Shown: in pieces, positions 1 to 12,304 of the stretch
How the letters are laid out: each line of letters starts with the position of its first letter
Numbering within the stretch: position 1 is the first letter of the stretch
Assembly: GCA_040954595.2 (NCBI GenBank)
Contig: CM082585.2
Location: 12,400,001 to 12,464,000 of the forward strand
Length of the DNA stretch: 64,000 nt
From: Balanoglossus misakiensis
Taxonomy: Eukaryota; Hemichordata
Direction: 5' to 3'
Made by a program: the position numbers and the translations under genes
The notes under the pieces: generated by a model
Seen by the model: the letters and a program-made list of their open reading frames with translations, nothing else
Database searches by the model: none
Told to the model about the DNA's origin: nothing

Positions 1-1368
1 GACATTCGTATTCAAATAAATCATCTCTGGCCTGTGCATAATCCACATGTAAACGTCCCATGTCAAGAGGCTCCACTGAGGCACCAATTCGAATACGATA
101 CCCTGACAGAAAGAGAAAGGTTATTAGTACATGTATGACTATTTTTTGTGGTTTGACAGAAATCACAACATCAACTCAGTAAATTTATTGGATAGGTAAA
201 TAAACTTACCAGATAGATAGATAGCATTGTCTACACATGCTTCATTTTCAAATCTGATATGACAGAAGTTCTTTTTACTCATACGAATACTTGTGATCCC
301 ACCGCATCTTTCAAATATTTCTCTGATTATTTCTTCTGTGATATTTTGCGGTAAACCTCCAACGAATACGGTACGACAGCCTGGTGGCCTTTCTCTGGTG
401 GTTGATGGTGGCATACCTAGAGTACAATGAAAATACATGGAGGAAATAAGTTAATAACATGTTTTCTTTGCTTGTCTATGGTGGCATGTCCATAGCAATG
501 CACATTGCCTTCTAGCTGTCGACAGGAGTTCCTTTAACCTTAGTCCAGTAATGCACAGTTGCATGGCTGTTTTCTAGTTACTGCTAATATATGTCAATGA
601 ATGGTTAAACAAGAGACATGTTAAGTATTCTTCTTATTACGATGCGGTGTCGTATGTTTGCATGGTCCCCACATGAATATTTGCAAATGGATACTAGATT
701 GTCAGCAGTTATAACATCTGCAGCTAGATTTATAGAAATGTCTGTATAGCTTTAAAGAGCCAATCCCTCTTACCTGGCATGGGTGGAAATAATGTACAAC
801 TTTTACAATGAATGACATCCTTCTGTTGCATATCTGGTGGTGGTGGGGGTGGTACCATTCCAAAACCACCAGTCATCTGCCATTGGTTTAACACATTTGG
901 ATCACCTTGGAAGTGGGTCATTCCCATCTGTCCCATATTCCCCCAAGCTCCACTTGGAGTAGCCCAACTTTCCAATCCACCAAATGCCGCTGACAATGTT
1001 GGATCACCATCATCTTTAGACTTGCTTACATCTGGAGTACTGGTATTAAGTACATTTGCAGCCGGTTTACCTCCAAAATCAAGAGGCAAATTATTCCTTG
1101 ATGGATCAACTCCACCAGTTTGTACTTGAAGTGAGCTCTGTAAACCAACTGTAAAAGCAAATTTTACAAACATCAGTATTGTCTGTTTCACATGAGAATG
1201 TACATAAAGTGCCTAGCCACGCGAGATCTCGCAAGGTCTCGTGGACTTCGGAAAGTGGTTTATTGACATGGTGAGTTTGCCAATACACTAGCAGGTGGAG
1301 CTCGAGAACATACCTATGTTTGGATTCGGTCCGCCTTGTTGCAAAAATGGAAATACGGGCGCAGCCAT
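1..1368 (-). CDS. ENOX: ENOX1/2-like ecto-NOX disulfide-thiol exchanger, N-terminal part (3' end outside window)
   Basis: Four exons are visible on the minus strand: 1368-1314 (begins MAAPVFPFLQQGG), 1148-774, 416-210 and 102-1, with the rest beyond the left edge. About 246 residues are present. The order is a Gly/Pro-rich N-terminus with a polyproline run (about residues 130-136), the family signature VIHCKSCTLFPP, then an RRM with RNP motifs TVFVGGLP and NFCHIRF continuing to GRLHVDYAQARDD. These match the ENOX1/ENOX2 layout, where the RRM precedes a coiled coil and the oxidase region. Vertebrate ENOX proteins are described as cell-surface hydroquinone/NADH oxidases with protein disulfide-thiol exchange activity. 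The start at 1368 gives a clean phase join to exon 2 (ATA G / TT GGT). The catalytic region lies outside the window, so activity cannot be judged. It is head-to-head with MPI. Confidence 0.88.
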
Positions 1369-1720
1369 CTTCCTTTCTAGTGATTGCGAATTTTAAACCC
1401 TGGATTTCAAATAAAACGGCTAAATGGTGTCTAACCTTGACCAAGTGAAAAGTATTAAATGCTGTCTAGTTCACTTCATTTACTTTCTCTGACCTATCAA
1501 GATGCGATCATATAATATATCGCCGTTATCGGGCCGATCGTGCGGCAAGCTACTCTCAGGTCAATATTTACAATTATGTACATTCACTTCCGGTTTAGGG
1601 AATTCTGGATCCGTGTGGGCTACACCGTCCAACAATGCATTGCGATATATTGTACCATTTGTAATAAGCTTTTTTACCGTTTATAGTATTTACATTTTAA
1701 GTTATATTCTTAAAGAATTA

Positions 1721-1753
<33 letters not shown>

Positions 1754-2116
1754 GCTGCTGCTGCTGCAGCTGTTTACAAAAAAAAAATAATGTCAAAATT
1801 TGAAAAGATATGGAATTTATTTTTACATGTTCTTCTGGGCCTTTCATTCATCCATCCATTCATTCATTCATTCATTCATTCATTCATTCATTCATTCACT
1901 CACTCACTCACTTTGAACTCATATAATATATGATGCCGAAAACACAGCAGATGAAAAATAAACAACTGTCAAACATTTAACTTCTGGAAATGATAGAAAG
2001 TAGCACTAGCAAGTAAGAAAGAAGCAAGCAGCCCTAGGCCCTAGTGACGCGTAAACTATTGCGTCAAAAAAGCCACGTGATTTCACAAGGTCAAAGGCTA
2101 CACAGCTGTTGCCAGC
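1369..2116. promoter_or_regulatory. Intergenic region between head-to-head ENOX and MPI, probable shared promoter
   Basis: There are 748 bp between the two start codons. The region contains a (GTT)n/(GCT)n run at about 1722-1766 and an (ATTC)n microsatellite at about 1847-1902. CpG-containing sequence near 2040-2100 directly precedes MPI exon 1. No TATA box was identified. A bidirectional promoter is inferred only from the arrangement. Confidence 0.35.
1722..1902. repeat. Microsatellites (GTT)n then (ATTC)n
   Basis: A trinucleotide GTT run passes into GCT units at about 1722-1766. A tetranucleotide ATTC/CATT run follows at about 1847-1902. A long open frame through this stretch is low-complexity translation and not a gene. 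Confidence 0.9.
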
Positions 2117-5100
2117 ATGGCAAATGCACGGGGTAAGTCTCCTAATTTTTCCCGAAATTAACCACCAACAACACTGAGTTTTTCAACCAAAATTATTTGA
2201 AATGAGAGTGGTATTAACAAGTTTTTGCTGGCGAAAAAGTGGCGGAGCGGACATTGATTTTTCGTCTAAATAATTACCGGAAGCAAGATTTATTCATGTC
2301 CGCATCATGTACTGTTGAGTGATTCATATAGTTTCTCTATCACGACCAGCGTACAAACGAGTGGGTTGATGGTACAGCCTCTGTTACATGTAAAGTGGGG
2401 CGCTTTATAACAGTGTTATTACACGCCAGTGGCAATGCTTGGGATCACGTTGGTCGAAAGACAGACTGGTTGCTTTCCCTGACCAATAATCAAGTGTCTG
2501 ACTTCAAAATGTTAGGTTTCATTGTATTTAAATTGTAACTAACAGGCCTGATCGACGTGTATGTTGCATTTTCTCTATTAAAAAATCCACGTTAGAATTT
2601 TCGCCCTCCCATGCCATCCCATTACTGCCTAGTTCACTCCGCAAACGACAGCTTAAATTAGCTCAAGGTCAATGGCATTGTTGAGGTCATCATCATTTGA
2701 CATTTGAAGTAGGATCAAGTTTAACCTTAACCATGTCAATGTGCGTGTGTTGTTAGACAAGAATTTACAATACCAATGTGTATTAGATGTAAGATATAAC
2801 TTTAGGCAGTGCTAATTAATTTATAATTATATTGGCAATATTTATTTTCAATTCTGGGTACAGTTTTCCCATTGAGATGCGCAGTTCAGAAGTATGCTTG
2901 GGGGAGAATTGGACCTGACAGTGAAGTTGCAAAACTAAGTGAAAGTAGTAATGATAACTTCAAACTCGAAGGAGACAAACCATACGCTGAACTGTGGATG
3001 GGAACACATCCTAGTGGACCTTCAGAAATTATCAGTAAGGACATCGAAGAGAAATCACTGGCAGACTGGATTTCCAAACACCCAGATTGTCTGGGTTCTA
3101 AAGTCAAACAAAAATTCAAAGGTCATCTGCCATATTTATTCAAAGTTTTGTCTGTAAACAAGGCACTATCAATTCAAGCACACCCAAATAAGGTAAGCGT
3201 AACTGAGCACAACACATATCAGGTGATACTTGAACCCTTGACACCTGACCTTATATGATAAGCATATTCTTATTGTATGTAGATCCGATTCTGCCTCACT
3301 TTTTTAAACTTCTTGAATATGCTTTGACATGTTTGAAACACATTTGGCTACTTTATTATTCTTTTGTGATATTTATATAGTTCAGACTTCCTGTGACTTG
3401 ACTATCAATCAGGGATTTTGTTTTTCTATTGTATCTACAATGTAAAATGTTATGCTGTCATTTCAGGAACATGCAGAGAAATTACACGCAGAAAGACCAG
3501 ATATTTATAAAGATCCAAATCACAAACCTGAAATGGCGATCGCATTGACACCATTTGAAGGAATGTGTGGGTTTAGACCTATCCCACAAATCATTGCGTT
3601 TCTTCAAGGTATAGTTTGCAATAATGATTTTCAAACATTTTTTATTCAACTTTCACCTCATTTATTTTGTTAACATATTGATGTTGAATGCATTACACTG
3701 TTCTAAGAACTTTCAAAAACTAGCTGAAATGTTGATAAACAGTTTGATTGCTTATTTTTCCATAGATATCCCAGAATTCCGAGCAATAGTTGGTCATGAA
3801 GCAGCCAACGAGTTAGTGTCATCTTACAAAAACCATGATCCCAATTCCAGTGACACCTGCAAGTCAGCATTGAAAAAGTGTTTCACAGGAATGATGACTT
3901 GTAGAGATGAAATAGTTGCTAAGCAACTTGCTTCTCTAGTCAGCAGAGTTTCAAAAGATGGTAAGGCCAAATTTGTAAAGTTTGTGTCTGAATTTATCTT
4001 TTACATAGCTTACAAATTGCTTACTTTTGGTTCATATAGTTTCAGTGTTTTATTTATTTTATTTATTTGTTTTTGCAGCTGCTGATGAGAAGGACATATC
4101 TAAATTTAATGGTGAATTGTTGTTGAAACTTCACAGCCAATTTCCTGGAGATGTTGGGTGTTTTTCTGCTTATTTTCTAAATCATCTAATTCTGCAGCCT
4201 GGTGAAGCAATGTTTCTTGGACCAAATGAACCTCATGCTTATATTGGTGGAAGTAAGTATTCATTACTTTTGGCTGAAGTACTTGAATTGGCAATGTACT
4301 CCCATATTACCTGTTATATACCCCACATAGTTCTAACAACACATGTAACATGCAGTGTATATGGGTACCCCCCCCCCCATTTACTCTTTTCAAAGTACCT
4401 ACAGTGCACTAAGAATGCGAAACTCCATGGTTCTTATTTCAGACTGCACAGAATGTATGGCTTGTTCTGATAATGTAGTAAGAGCTGGTCTCACACCCAA
4501 GTACAAAGATGTTCCTACGCTTTGTGAGATGTTGACTTACCTTCCTGGAACTCCCAAAGACAAACTCTTTCCTTGTGTCAGTGATCCTAATGATGGCTAT
4601 GTTACAATTTATAACCCTCCTGTGCCTGATTTCTCTGTGGCTAGAATCCAGGTAAGCAATTAGTCATGATTGCAAGTAACAGAATTAATTGACAACAGAT
4701 TTATCTGTTATGAGACCTGTTGTACGCAGTTCTATAATGTGTCCCGTAATAAATTGATGGAAACTGTATCCAAGCAACGATACTAAGCAAGATGATTATC
4801 AAAATGAAAAACGGCAAATTTTGGCAACATTGCAAGAAATCAATTTATTAATACTGAACAGTCATGCATTAGTAACAATGGATTGTTTTACTCTGTTCAC
4901 AGCTGCCTGAGAATGTTGATGATTACACAATTGGTGCCTGTGACAGTCCGAGTGTTCTGTTAGTTGTGGAAGGACAAGCTGATGGCAGCAATAAAACGTT
5001 GATCAATGGAGAGCAGTTGCAATTGAAAAGGGGAACTGTCCTTTTCATTTCAGCCAATCAAGAGGTAGTTCTCAAAATCCAGTCAGGAGGTATGCTCATG

Positions 5101-5127
5101 TTCAGAGCTTACTGTCCATTGGACTAG
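2117..5127 (+). CDS. MPI: Mannose-6-phosphate isomerase
   Basis: Seven exons: 2117-2132, 2864-3192, 3467-3608, 3766-3960, 4079-4252, 4443-4651 and 4903-5127. They encode 429 residues, close to human MPI (about 423). The enzyme interconverts fructose-6-phosphate and mannose-6-phosphate in the cytosol, feeding GDP-mannose and N-glycosylation. Family motifs follow in order: [44 protein letters not shown] (zinc-binding Gln and His), [12 protein letters not shown] (zinc-binding Glu), [15 protein letters not shown] (zinc-binding His), [16 protein letters not shown] and the C-terminal cupin half. All metal ligands are present. The first exon codes only MANAR plus one base, and the phase-1 join to GTT TTC CCA supports this start. 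All introns are GT-AG and short. A polyadenylation signal lies at 5916-5921. Confidence 0.96.
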
Positions 5128-6910
5128 ATCATCTACCAATCATGTGGTAGCTCTGAGAATTTTCTTTGGCGGAAAACAAGCTTTCACAATTAAGTGTCCA
5201 TTGGACGAGGTCATCTACCAAGCACGAGTCCTTCTTGGAAACATTGCTCAGACTTGATCATCAGCCAATCAGTATTATTGGCATTCTACTTAGGTTGATG
5301 CTTTTTTACAAATTTTTAATATACACGTACCAGCAACAATATTATATTGACTGGGAGATACTTGTTGGTGAAGTTGTCAGAATTTGGCAACAAGCAATTT
5401 GGAAGGTTTTGATGACTAGACCATTGTCAGTGTTGGCATAATAATACATAGATATAATATATAGATTGAAGAGATTTGACCAAAAATCATGTAAATATAA
5501 AATATTCAACAATTAAATATCACCGCACATTAATAACAATGATCTTTACTTGAGAATATCAGGGATGTTTTGTTATAAAATAACTTTTGTATTTGGTTTG
5601 AGAAAGTGAGGACTAGAAAATGGCGAGTAGTTGAGTGTATTCCGAGTGTATCATTTTTCAACTACATTAAATCCTTATGTTTTCTTTGGTGTAAGCAGTA
5701 CTGTCTTATTGTTCTCTAAGATGAATAATTTTCAGAAAATGTTTGGCGTGACTGGAAATGGTTCTTCAATTTCTAGGGAGATGTGTTGATGATAAAGGCA
5801 GACCATTATTTTTTGACATCATTTCAGAATATTTCTATTTAGTAAGAGAAGTTTGTGTGTTTTGCACTTTAGTACCAATATTAAATATTGCAGCTGTGCA
5901 AAGGGATTTTTGGTGAATAAAATCATCTTCATTTGGACTGAATTTTCTATCTTTATTTACAGCAAGTGTTACTTTTTCGATAGCAATTATGCTGTAAGCC
6001 CCACTGGGAGGCATCCATTACTTTAAAGACTCCAACAGCAAATACCAGGTATGCCATTTTGCTATAGTATATTCTTGTAAGTCAGTTTTGTGCCATTTGA
6101 AGGCTGACTTTAACTCTGAAATCTTCATTTCTAGTTTCAGGAGTGGTAACCATGATGTTTCAAGCTATTTTGCAATACAACACGGTTGCCAGGTAACCAC
6201 ACCCTTCCCCTTTACCCTTCATCAAATCAACGTAAACAATTTTACTTGATGTTAATATATTTATTTGTCAAAGAAATTACTGGATATGTATTTTACAATC
6301 TACACAATACAAAAAGGCACAAAATTAACATGACATGTAATGAGGATATAAATATACAATATTCTGTCATGCCGATTCCTGTGAAAGAATACAGATGTCA
6401 TGCCAGTCAGAAGGATTCAGGATGCAGTTTTATCAATGAGTTTTATCTTAACCATGCTTGCTATTTCAATGATACAAGGTAAAAAATAAAAGTACATGTA
6501 CACATGCTTTGCCCATCTGCCAAATTTGGGCAAATTTCGTTGATGTACACCTGAGAAAAGGCAAAACTAATTTTAGGGTCATGACACATCAATGATCTGT
6601 GCGGCACAAAAGTAGTACATGTAGTTCCAGCCCAAATACAAATCTATAAATATACTCACAGCGTAGCATTATCAATAAATAATACAGTCTTAGGTCCCTC
6701 CAAAGTAAGTTACAATACTATGAGTTACATTGTCTTTGTGCTAAAAGTTTTTTTTGTGACAGGCTTCTGATGGGCTCTATATGAGATGTACCGGTAAACA
6801 CAATTGCACAAAGTCAGATCTATGAAATACTTCTATTATCACTGCTTCATGAAGCATATAATAATTTGTCTGACATGAAAATAAAACGCTCTGTCTTCAG
6901 TTGTACTTAG
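5128..6910. other. MPI 3' UTR and convergent intergenic sequence
   Basis: This is A+T-rich sequence between the MPI stop and the SPRYD7 stop. It holds a degenerate copy of the MPI stop region at about 5195-5222 and AATAAA at 5916-5921. No further gene was recognised. A minus-strand TTTATT at 6260-6265 could serve SPRYD7. Confidence 0.5.
5916..5921 (+). terminator. MPI polyadenylation signal AATAAA
   Basis: Canonical hexamer about 790 bp after the MPI stop, followed by T-rich sequence. Confidence 0.5.
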
Positions 6911-8348
6911 TTATAACAAAGACTGTTCAAACATGATTTTGTCAAATCCTTGCGGTGGTGGGTGGTAAAACTCTGTGAACTGTACATCGAGAATTGCACC
7001 TTCATCAACTGAAAATAAACACACAACGATGGCAATGTTGTTAGTGAGGGGGTGTAAATAACAGTTGGTGTAAATCACACTTTCTGGTGATGTGTGAAAA
7101 TCTGGCCACATCATCCACTAAATATACCATTTTTGTATTATAGTGGAAACTGTATACACAAATGCTGAAGAAACTGGATGACATTTTGAACTCTAAATGA
7201 GCAGCACTTACCATAGAATACTGGATAGACTGTGCCTTTGATGCCATTAAGAGGACACTGTAATGATTGACCATTTAGATAGAATTGAAATTCTATATGA
7301 TCATATGTGATACCCTGTATTGAGGAAGGCAAATGAAGAACTTCAAGTTATATGATTTTCCATCATTCAATGTTTCAAAACTGCATCGTAAAGTGACTCG
7401 CATGCTGTCAAAGATAAAAACCTTGCAACTTACAATAACATCTCCTTCATTAATTGTAACGCCTAATTTATGTAAGAGTTGATTGTTGTGATACACTGTG
7501 CCATCCTGCCTCAAAACACAGCTTTCTGTATCACTTCCCATGGGTAAAACATTGAGATTGGCTTTCCTTGTGGCTAAACCTATTCCCCATACACCTGTAA
7601 GATACATAATTCATGACAATTTTAAATATTTGTATATTCAATACAGTGGTGTTTTTTTTCATACATGTATTCTCTATCCAATCAAAAATGATTACTCAAA
7701 ATTATTGATTTGTGTTTAGGGTTAATGCATTGTCACTTTTCTGTACCTGTTGATTGAATTTTCATTTCAAAATATGCTTTGTCTTGTACAATGGGTGCAT
7801 TAGCTAATGCTGCTCCTGTCCCACAGATCCTCCGCCCAGCTTTCACTATGACAACATCGTTACCTGGGAAACAAACACAAACATAATACATCCTTTAGCT
7901 TCATCACTATATGTCAAACTGGAAACTTTTGCGATTTGAATATCAATGTGAACCAAATGCTTGTGTAAACCACACACTACTATCTATGTGCAAACCGACA
8001 CAAATCTAGTAGTGATCGCGAAGACACACGCTATTCCACAGGCACTGTATTCCACAGTTGACAGCGCTGTATACTCTACTGCCCTGTCAACTACAGTGGT
8101 ACCTGTGCTGTACAATTTGTATTGTAATGTAACAGTAGTCATTCATTGTGTTGTGATCGTACAGGTGTCAAGTTCGTTCTCACTTTCTGGCGATCTGTCC
8201 CATAGTTTTCATACTACGTGCATTTTACGCTGTCTTACTTACCCATATGACCGGTATCTAGGGCGACAGCCGGCAGTTCCTTGAGAGGAACGTGTTGAAA
8301 TCCCGTTCCAGCCCAACAGCAACGAAAACAGCAGAAACACGCCGCCAT
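6911..8348 (-). CDS. SPRYD7: SPRY domain-containing protein 7
   Basis: Five exons: 8348-8243, 7863-7747, 7594-7434, 7314-7212 and 7008-6911. They encode 194 residues, against 196 in the human protein. The N-terminus is Cys-rich (MAACFCCFRCCWAG), followed by HVPLKELPAVALDTGHMG and then one SPRY fold with NDVVIVKAGRRICGTG, YFEMKIQSTGVWGIGLATRK, VYHNNQLLHKLG, GITYDHIEFQFYLNGQ and FTEFYHPPPQGFDKIMFEQ. The clustered N-terminal cysteines suggest lipidation, which is inference. The family's molecular role is poorly defined, though SPRY domains usually bind proteins. Intron phases join cleanly and both termini align with the vertebrate orthologue, so the model appears complete. It lies about 550 bp downstream of UPF3 on the same strand. 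Confidence 0.93.
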
Positions 8349-8392
8349 TTTGTCATTTGTTTGTTCGTTACTTAGTTACTACACATCATCGC

Positions 8393-8461
8393 TAGTCTCG
8401 GTTACCCAGACCCCTCTGCTTCTTCCGTGGAGTGCCCAGGGGTCTGGGTAAACGAGACTAT
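8393..8461. mobile_element. Short MITE-like inverted repeat
   Basis: The terminal arms read TAGTCTCGGTTACCCAGACC on the left and its near-complement (GGTCTGGGTAAACGAGACTA) on the right. The arms are about 23 bp, with one G/A-type difference, around a spacer of about 23 bp. The element starts about 45 bp upstream of the SPRYD7 start codon. It has no coding capacity, and its transposon origin is inferred from structure. Confidence 0.6.
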
Positions 8462-8555
8462 TCTCCTATCACGCACGCCAAAATGACCAAATATAGACAA
8501 TGGAAACTATTAAAACATAAAAAAAACACAGAATGAAACGAGTATTTATGCAAAT

Positions 8556-8561
8556 TTTATT
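8556..8561 (-). terminator. UPF3 polyadenylation signal AATAAA
   Basis: Minus-strand AATAAA about 340 bp past the UPF3 stop codon. Confidence 0.5.
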
Positions 8562-8902
8562 CAACTATAACCAGCAACAAAACACGTAGTAAGACTTTTC
8601 AAAATGAGTTTTCTAATATTCAGAGAATTTTAAGTTCATCGGCAAGTCTGCTGAGCCCCACATATGATGCCAATGAAATTACAGTGGACTAACAGAAACA
8701 AAAACATTAACTGTACCCAGTTATATATACAAGGAACAGCAACATCTGAGTTCACATAAATGGCTGTCTGGTTTAATTTTTTGCAATAACATCAACTCTT
8801 TCTTTTGCAGTGCTTATATAAACATCTCAGGCTGATCACTATTCAACATAACTCTCTTGGCTGTTCTGAACAAGTCAAGTAGCCCATCTCATCATACACA
8901 AA

Positions 8903-11900
8903 TTATTTGTCATTGCTAGAAGCCACCGTTTCTTCTTTATTGTCAACCTTTACATCTTTTGTTTTCTCGGTTTTATCACTCTCTGTAGGCTTCTCATTCT
9001 GGCTTTCTTTGCTTTCTTCTCTAACTTTGTCTGAATCTTTTACAGGATATCTATCTTTAGGCTTGCCTCGATAGCGCTCAGTTTCCCACTTTTTCGGTTT
9101 GCCTTTTTCTCTATCTCTGTCGGAATACCCTTTATCTTGGTTTCTGTCTTTCCATTTGCCTCTATCTCTGTCCCAATCTCTATCTCGGTCTCTCTCTTTC
9201 CCTCTTTCTTTGCCTCTGTCTTTGTCCCTATCTCTGTCTTTGTCTTTATCATTTTCTGGCTCATCTCTGCTTCTTCTGAGACCAGGTCTGTATAATGCCA
9301 TGGCAGGACGATCCTATCAATACAATAAGAGAACACCATTAATGATATAGTTACCTATACAAGTCGAAGTTGACAAGTTTTCTCAAGCAAATAAAATCAA
9401 ACTGATGTAGAAAACAACATCATACAGACAGTGGCACACTAACCTTGTTTCGAATTCTTTGTCTGGGTTTATCTGAAGAACCTGACTCTTTGCTGCTATC
9501 ACTATCTTTGCCACTTTCCTGTTTTTTGCTTCCATCATCCTTCTTGCTGCCATCTTTTTCTTCTTGGGCGCTTTTTGATCTCTCTGCTTCTCTGCCTCCC
9601 TTCCATTCTCTACTCCTCTCATTCTTGTCTCTGTCACCAAATCTTCCTCTATCTTTTGAATCTCTTTCTGGGTACTTTTCTTTCTTTTTATCTTCTTTAC
9701 GTTGTTCCCTACTCTCAGATTTCTCTCCCACTTTTTCATGGTCCTGATCACCTCCCTTTTCTTTCACATCAGCTTTAGTTTCTTTTGCTTTGGCACTTCC
9801 ATATCTATCATCTCTCCTGTTGTCCTTTCTGTCTCTGTAACTGTCCCTCCTCTCTCTGTCTCTGTTTCTATCTCTGTTTCTATCTCTGTCTCTTCTGTCT
9901 CCATATTTTGACCTACAGACATAAGATACAAATAATGCATCTGTGCCCAATTCAGCCATTCATTTTAAAACTAATACATCATTATGAAATAGTTCATGAA
10001 ACACAAACAACACACATTCTTCAACCCAGTCAAACAGTCCTCAATCCACTCACAGTTTTTTTCACAAAGCAATTATGAATTCACCACATTCAATGATACT
10101 AACCTATCATCTCGTCTTTCAGGCTTCACATATTTCTTCTCAGATTTCAAGTCCTCCCTATTGTCTTTCTTTGTGTTTAAAGTTTTAGACTCTTCCACTT
10201 TCTTCTCAGATTTCTTGTCATCATCTTTGTCTTTATCGTCTTCTTTTGTACCTTCAGTGTTCTTTAAAACCTACGAACAAGTCATTGTCAATGAAAGTTA
10301 CCAAAAAAATCTAAGTTGAAAGTGAATGACAATCCCTTTGTACTTCAGTGAATGACAATCCCTTTGTACTTCAGTGAATGACAATCCCTTTGTACTTCAG
10401 TGAATGAACAATCCGTGATGAAATTTACTAACAATGCACACAGAGACCAACCTTCACTTTTGGTTCTTCATCATCTCCAGTTTCTGTTTTATTCTCTTTC
10501 TGATCTTTTTCTTCCGTCTTCTCACTTTCAGCTGCTTGTTTTCTCTTTCTCTCTTCCTCCCTCTTCCTTCTTTCTATTTCTTTCTTTTTCCTCTCTTCTT
10601 CCCTTTTTTTCTTTCTCTCCTCTTCCCGTTTCCGACGTCTCTCTTCCTCTCTCTGCCGTTGTCTTTCCCGTTCTTTTCTTCTCCTCTCTTCTCTCCGTTC
10701 CTCCCTGGCTCTCTTTAGAAATGACAAAATTGTTGACATTTTTTCATATATCCTATATGTATCAATTGCAGTTTCTTGTTTGATTCCAGGCTTGATAAAT
10801 CATGACATGTGATTATGGATGTGAAGTGAAAGTGTAGAGACTTTGTACCTACCTCTCTTTCTACTTTCTTTCGATTTATGTAGTCAATCAGCGGAGTCTT
10901 TGTCTTTTGACCAGCTTGAAAGAAAAGAAAATTATCCATCTGAAGTATTTATGTGTTATAGATGTTGCTAGGTAATTTGTGACTTTGTATCAAAAGCAAA
11001 CCTTTCCAACCAATAGGCATATATTATATGTCACAAAGAGATTTATATCTACCTTCAAGTTCCTTGCTCTTGGCTTCCAACTCCTCTAAGTAGCTTTCAG
11101 CGCTTGGAAGTGCCTCTATTTCAGCATTCAGAGATTCCAAAAACTTAACATAGTCAGGATCTGAAACGGATATCAATACATGTACTTTGAAATAGACCAC
11201 AAATATCAGAGATGCATTTGCTTCAAATTCAAAACTTTTTATGTGGAATATAGGTGATATATAAGTTTGTGAGAAAGACTATGGTTGGTAAATCAATTAT
11301 ACTCAAGGCTGGTTAGTAAAACTTACCATCTTCAAGGGTACCACTTTTGGCATCAGGTTTCTTCACAGTTTTCTTGGGAATCTTTTGATACGGTGATAAT
11401 TCCACAACAGCTGGATACTCAACACCTGCCAAGAAAATATAATTACACTCATCAATTACTTTTCTTTATGTGTTTTTGTGTATATTTTTTGTTCATAAAG
11501 GTATCACCAAACCCTTCACTGTCACTGTCATCAGATGAGAAGTGTATATATCCATGTTGCAAGCCAATATGTAAAGATAAATTCTAACAACACATACCTC
11601 TATCATCATTAAAGGCATGACCATCGAACTTGTCCCTAAATGCAATGATATCTTCCAAGTTTAGGAAATTGATGTACACTCTGCAAAAAGCATTTGGACC
11701 AAGACTGAAACAAACAACAAAACCATGAAATCAACACAAAAAATACTGGTGTTATTGAAATGAACAATCAGTTATATCTGAATGATTCCTTCGGTGTCTT
11801 ATTCTTCCTCTTGTATTTGTAAAAAAAGGTTCACATTAAATCAAATGTACCTTTTATCAGCTTTCACAAAATGAAAATAATTATTCTTTGGTAAGGACCC

Positions 11901-12304
11901 GATTGCTTCAATAAAGGATTCTTCAGTAAAGGATGGTGGTAACCGTCTTATGATGACCTGAAAAATATAGACATTGATGATTGAGAGGAAAGGCTGTAGT
12001 CAGCTGACTAACTACATCATTCAAGAGTTCTTTTGCGTTTTACATATAAACCTACTACAGACCAACGTTGACTAAGTCATAGACATTACAGGGACTAACA
12101 CAGACCCCTTCCTTCCTGATCATCCTTCTTCTTGTGATGATGATCCAAAACTGACAATTTGTTTACAGAATTTTGCAACAGAACGCCGTAATGCACCCAC
12201 TTTCATACCTTAAGCGGCGGTGCGTCCTTTTCTTTCTTCTTGTCTCTGCTTCTAACTTCCGCCCTTTTCTTTTCTGGCTTTTTATCGTCTGCCTCTTTGG
12301 CCAT
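8903..12304 (-). CDS. UPF3: Regulator of nonsense-mediated decay UPF3
   Basis: Ten exons: 12304-12209, 11957-11851, 11704-11598, 11425-11327, 11160-11053, 10914-10853, 10712-10452, 10270-10104, 9912-9444 and 9313-8903. They encode 628 residues. Residues about 30-115 form the RRM-like UPF2-binding domain (VIIRRLPPSFTEESF, NYFHFVKADKSLGPN, YINFLNLEDIIAFRDKFDGH, YPAVVELSPYQK). A KTPLIDYINRKK segment and a long Arg/Glu coiled coil follow, then an RD/RE-rich region. The exon-junction-complex motif RNKDRPAMALYRPGLRRSR lies at about residues 489-507, split across the last intron. UPF3 bridges the EJC to UPF2 in nonsense-mediated decay. It is longer than human UPF3B (about 480) because of an extra RD-rich tail of about 120 residues after the EJC motif. 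The exon 7 acceptor (10713) was chosen for phase and for alignment KKVERE/RAREERREE. Confidence 0.93.
10322..10400. repeat. 26-bp tandem repeat, three copies, in UPF3 intron 7
   Basis: The unit TGAATGACAATCCCTTTGTA plus CTTCAG is repeated three times in near-perfect head-to-tail array, followed by a fourth partial copy. It is intronic to UPF3 and non-coding. Confidence 0.85.

Larger units (their letters stand above)
8349..8902. other. SPRYD7 upstream region and UPF3 3' UTR
   Basis: Contains a short inverted-repeat element (8393-8461) immediately upstream of SPRYD7 and a minus-strand polyadenylation signal for UPF3 at 8556-8561. No other gene was seen. Confidence 0.5.

Noticed and set aside
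9099-9911. Plus-strand open frames rich in Ser/Leu (9099-9350, 9445-9747, 9702-9911).
   Set aside because: They are antisense shadows of the RD/RE-repeat coding exons of UPF3.
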